Part shown: positions 61,801 to 64,000 of the stretch, in pieces
Layout: each line of letters starts with the position of its first letter
Position numbering within the stretch: the stretch's first letter is position 1
DNA from: DATKUK01 sp035530655
GTDB lineage: Bacteria; Planctomycetota; Phycisphaerae; UBA1845; DATKUK01
Assembly (NCBI GenBank): GCA_035530655.1
Contig: DATKUK010000017.1
Location: forward strand, 133,248-197,247
Reading direction: 5' to 3'
DNA: 64,000 nt
The notes under the pieces: model-generated
What the model saw: the letters and a program-made list of their open reading frames with translations, nothing else
What the model was told of the DNA's origin: nothing
Databases searched by the model: none
Made by a program: the position numbers and the translations under genes

Positions 61801-63006
61801 ATGCACCGCGATCTGATCGCTGAGATCGATACCGACGCCATCGAGCACAACGTTGGGCTGATCCGCCGGCACTGCGGCGCGCACATCCGCATCTGTGCAG
61901 CCATCAAGGCCAACGCCTACGGTCACGGTGTCGGGGTGGTGGCGCCGGCTCTGGATCGTGCGGGGGTGGACATGGCGGCCGTCGCCACCATCGGCGAGGC
62001 CATCGAGCTGCGGGGGCTCGGCTGGCGGCGGCCCATCCTGTGTGTGGGACCGGTCTTTGCCGCACCCTCAGCCGCTGAGCGGGCCGAGCGGATCGAGGCG
62101 GCCGTCCGCTACGACCTGACGGTGACCATCGTCGACGGCTACGGTGCCCGCGATCTGGACGAGGCAGCCGGTCGTCAGAGGAAACATGTCCGCTTCCACG
62201 TGAAGGTCGATACCGGCATGGGTCGCATGGGCATCGCGCCGGCGACCGCGCTCGACCTGATTCCCAAGGTCGCGTGCCTGCCCAACATCGAGTTGGAGGG
62301 GGTGTACACGCATCTGGCGACGGCCGACCAGGAGGACCGCAGCTTTGCCCGCGCGCAGTTGAGCCAGTTCCGGCAGTTGGTCGACGCGCTGCGGGGCGGC
62401 GGCGTCTCGGTGCCGCTGTGCCATGCAGCCAACAGCAGCGCGGCCCTTTTCATGCCCGAATCTCGGTTCGACATGGTTCGGCCCGGGCTGAGCCTATACG
62501 GCCACCTGGCGAGCCAACAGGCCCAGGCCCCCCTACCGTTGCGGGCGGCGCTGCGGCTGGTGTCGCACTTGGTGCTTACCAAGCGTGTGCCGCCTGGGCA
62601 GGCTGTGGGATACGGGTGCACGTTTCGCACGCAGCGCGAGTCGCTGCTTGGCGTGGTGCCCATCGGCTACAACGACGGGTATCTGCGAGTTCTGAGCAAT
62701 CGTGCGTGCATGGGCGTGGCTGGGGCATACGCGCCGGTGGTGGGGCTGATCAGCATGGACCAGACGGTGCTGGATTTGACCGATCTGGAGGCGGCCGGCT
62801 CGGCACCTCGCGTGGGCGACGAGGTGATCATCATCGACGAGAAGCCTGACAGGCCCAACAGCGTCGAGGCCCTGGCGCGGATGATGGACACCGTGCCCTA
62901 CGAGGTGACGTGCCTTCTGGGCAATCGGGTGGCCCGCATAGCCCGCGGCGAGCGTGCGGGCGTGGGGCAGCAGCAGGCGCCGGCTGAGATCGCCGTCAGG
63001 GGCTGA
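61801..63006 (+). CDS. alr: Alanine racemase
   Basis: 401 residues. PLP-binding Lys in AAIKANAYGHG near the N-terminus, then VDTGMGRMGI, HAANSSAAL, and the catalytic Tyr in AVGYGCTFRT; the C-terminal domain includes VGLISMDQTVLDLTD. Converts L- to D-alanine for peptidoglycan. C-terminal tail slightly long. Intact. Confidence 0.95.
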   Translation: MHRDLIAEIDTDAIEHNVGLIRRHCGAHIRICAAIKANAYGHGVGVVAPALDRAGVDMAAVATIGEAIELRGLGWRRPILCVGPVFAAPSAAERAERIEAAVRYDLTVTIVDGYGARDLDEAAGRQRKHVRFHVKVDTGMGRMGIAPATALDLIPKVACLPNIELEGVYTHLATADQEDRSFARAQLSQFRQLVDALRGGGVSVPLCHAANSSAALFMPESRFDMVRPGLSLYGHLASQQAQAPLPLRAALRLVSHLVLTKRVPPGQAVGYGCTFRTQRESLLGVVPIGYNDGYLRVLSNRACMGVAGAYAPVVGLISMDQTVLDLTDLEAAGSAPRVGDEVIIIDEKPDRPNSVEALARMMDTVPYEVTCLLGNRVARIARGERAGVGQQQAPAEIAVRG

Positions 63007-63045
63007 AGCCGGACACCTGTGGCGAAACGATGATGGGGGCAACTC

Positions 63046-63420
63046 TCAGAAGGGCCAGACCTGCTTGAACTCAATGCGATGGCCGGCGGGGTCGGCGACG
63101 TAGACGCGCTGCTCGCTGAAGTCGAGCCCGCGGTAATCCTCGTATGGGATCTGGCGCTCGTCGAGCTGGCGGCGGAGTTGCTCGAGGCTGGGCACGATGA
63201 TGGTGGCCCGTCGGGCGGCTAGATGGGCCGTGGCCGAGTCGTCCAGCTCGAACCGCATCTGCAACTGCTCGGTCTGAAAGCACAGATGACCGGGGTGTTC
63301 GTCGCTTTCAACCCACTCCAGGCCGACCACGGCACCGTAGAAGGCGCACAAGTCGTCGGCCACCCGCGGCTGGGCGGCAAGATGGATGTCGGCTATGGCG
63401 TGCAGCCTGGCCTGACTCAT
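63046..63420 (-). CDS. Glyoxalase/bleomycin-resistance (VOC) family protein
   Basis: 124 residues. VOC fold: IADIHLAAQPRVADDLCAFY at the start, LCFQTEQLQMRFELDDSA in the middle, VYVADPAGHRIEFKQVWPF at the end, the last being the family signature with the metal-ligand Glu. Members include glyoxalases, dioxygenases and resistance proteins; specificity unknown. It follows the UPF0175 gene by 6 bp. Confidence 0.85.
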   Translation of the reverse strand: MSQARLHAIADIHLAAQPRVADDLCAFYGAVVGLEWVESDEHPGHLCFQTEQLQMRFELDDSATAHLAARRATIIVPSLEQLRRQLDERQIPYEDYRGLDFSEQRVYVADPAGHRIEFKQVWPF

Positions 63421-63426
63421 GGCGCC

Positions 63427-63705
63427 TCAGCAGCCTTTGCCCTTCTTGTTGGGCTGTGACTGCATTGAGCGAAGCTTTTCGAGCGTCTCGCTCTCTTCGT
63501 CGAAGCGTTTGTCCGTGTAGGTGGGCAGCTTTCGCCTGACCAGCTCCCGGTCGAACTCGAACAGGTCGTCCAGGCCGGCGAACTTGCAGGCCTCCTGCCG
63601 ACTCCACAGCTCCGCGGCGTAGATGCGACAGGCGATTTCGAGGCGCAACTGCTCCTCGCTCAGCCCTGCCGCCCGGACCAACTCATCACTGATCTCGATC
63701 GTCAT
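63427..63705 (-). CDS. UPF0175-like small protein
   Basis: About 92 residues from the ATG at 63705. The core LSEEQLRLEIACRIYAAELW and QEACKFAGLDDLFEFDREL, followed by LPTYT, resembles UPF0175, a family that includes antitoxin-like DNA-binding proteins. A basic lysine-rich tail (NKKGKGC) ends it. No PIN-domain toxin partner is adjacent; its neighbour is a VOC protein, so a toxin-antitoxin role is unsupported here. Confidence 0.7.
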   Translation of the reverse strand: MTIEISDELVRAAGLSEEQLRLEIACRIYAAELWSRQEACKFAGLDDLFEFDRELVRRKLPTYTDKRFDEESETLEKLRSMQSQPNKKGKGC

Positions 63706-63893
63706 ACTCAACCCCGATCCTTAGTGTATCCATGATACCAGACCGCAGCCGGCGAGCAAGGACCGGGCTTTGAGGTCGTGGAGGCGCCCAGCCCCAAGTG
63801 CTGTGGGGCCAGGCGCCTGCGGGGTGCGGGCGGCTCGCGTTGCGACGACCATGGGGGTCCACTAAATAACCTTGCATGAATCTGTCATTGGTT

Positions 63894-63998
63894 TCAGGCT
63901 GCATGGCGGCCCTTTGCGGCTGCTCTTCGGTTTCGGGTGATGAGGTATCCGCGGACCTCTGCCATGAGTTCCGCCATGCTGCGGCATCGGTGGTTCCG
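63894..63998 (-). CDS. C-terminal end of a gene running off the window (possible transposase)
   Basis: The minus-strand frame entering from the right edge reads SMAELMAEVRGYLITRNRRA to a stop at 63894-63896. It is open to the window edge, helical and basic, and resembles the C-terminus of planctomycete IS630-type transposases, but 34 residues are too few to be sure. No terminal inverted repeat could be identified. Confidence 0.35.
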   Translation of the reverse strand, partial: RNHRCRSMAELMAEVRGYLITRNRRAAAKGRHAA

Positions 63999-64000
63999 AG

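Noticed and set aside
63427..63705. Toxin-antitoxin pair at the UPF0175-like gene
   Set aside because: The neighbouring gene is a VOC-family protein, not a PIN or other toxin, and there is no other partner within the window.
1..64000. CRISPR arrays, rRNA genes, prophage
   Set aside because: No regularly spaced direct repeats, rRNA-like sequence or phage structural genes were seen on reading both strands.

Overview
The window is a GC-rich bacterial chromosome segment, most likely from a Planctomycetota bacterium of the Phycisphaerae or a neighbouring class. This is inferred from gene content: small lipoproteins of about 60 residues, secreted PKD and dockerin-type proteins, an excisionase-type HTH fused to a receiver domain, a PilM protein with a long C-terminal extension, and sugar-acid enzymes. 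No rRNA operon or CRISPR array is visible.

Layout. 1-7195 (minus): a compact chemotaxis operon, cheA-cheW-cheR-cheD-HDOD-cheY-cheX-cheB, with cheB cut by the window edge and most downstream starts overlapping the previous stop. 7.8-23.9 kb: a small lipoprotein, an FG-GAP repeat protein, a thioredoxin-fold protein, an oxidoreductase/aldo-keto reductase fusion, an enolase-superfamily enzyme divergent from a heparinase-like protein, an etfB-etfA-acyl-CoA dehydrogenase operon, surE and a PKD lipoprotein. 24.0-26.0 kb: an AT-rich island that reads as a relic integron, with a truncated integrase, a core site, one intact 1.2-kb cassette carrying two genes, and a canonical attC. 26.1-40.2 kb: an ATPase, a HAD hydrolase, an O-antigen-ligase-like protein, a DUF2617 protein, a heterodimeric ABC exporter, DAHP synthase, seryl-tRNA synthetase behind what looks like a serine-codon attenuator, tRNA-Phe, and a tagaturonate-epimerase-like protein. 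40.3-50.9 kb (minus): a pilus/secretin cluster of pilM, two membrane-anchored assembly proteins, a secretin, an ExbD-like protein and a membrane protein. 51.6-64 kb: a response regulator, ilvD, a CPBP protease, a PHP protein, ribH-nusB, an EamA transporter, a secreted aspartic-protease-like dockerin protein, alanine racemase, a UPF0175/VOC pair and the edge of another gene.

How genes work together. The che genes form a complete signalling core with adaptation enzymes and a CheX-type phosphatase. The pil genes could build a type IV pilus or secretion machine. The enolase-superfamily, heparinase-like and UxaE-like genes suggest use of uronic-acid polysaccharides.

Strongest signals. (1) The relic integron: its attC arm matches the far cassette boundary base for base. 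(2) The serS leader: promoter, 25-codon leader peptide with three consecutive Ser codons, and mutually exclusive antiterminator and terminator helices. (3) A large nested RNA fold directly before the aroF ribosome-binding site. (4) A short Lys-Met-centred motif in disordered inserts of three adjacent pilus proteins. All assignments come from reading the sequence; no database search or folding software was run.
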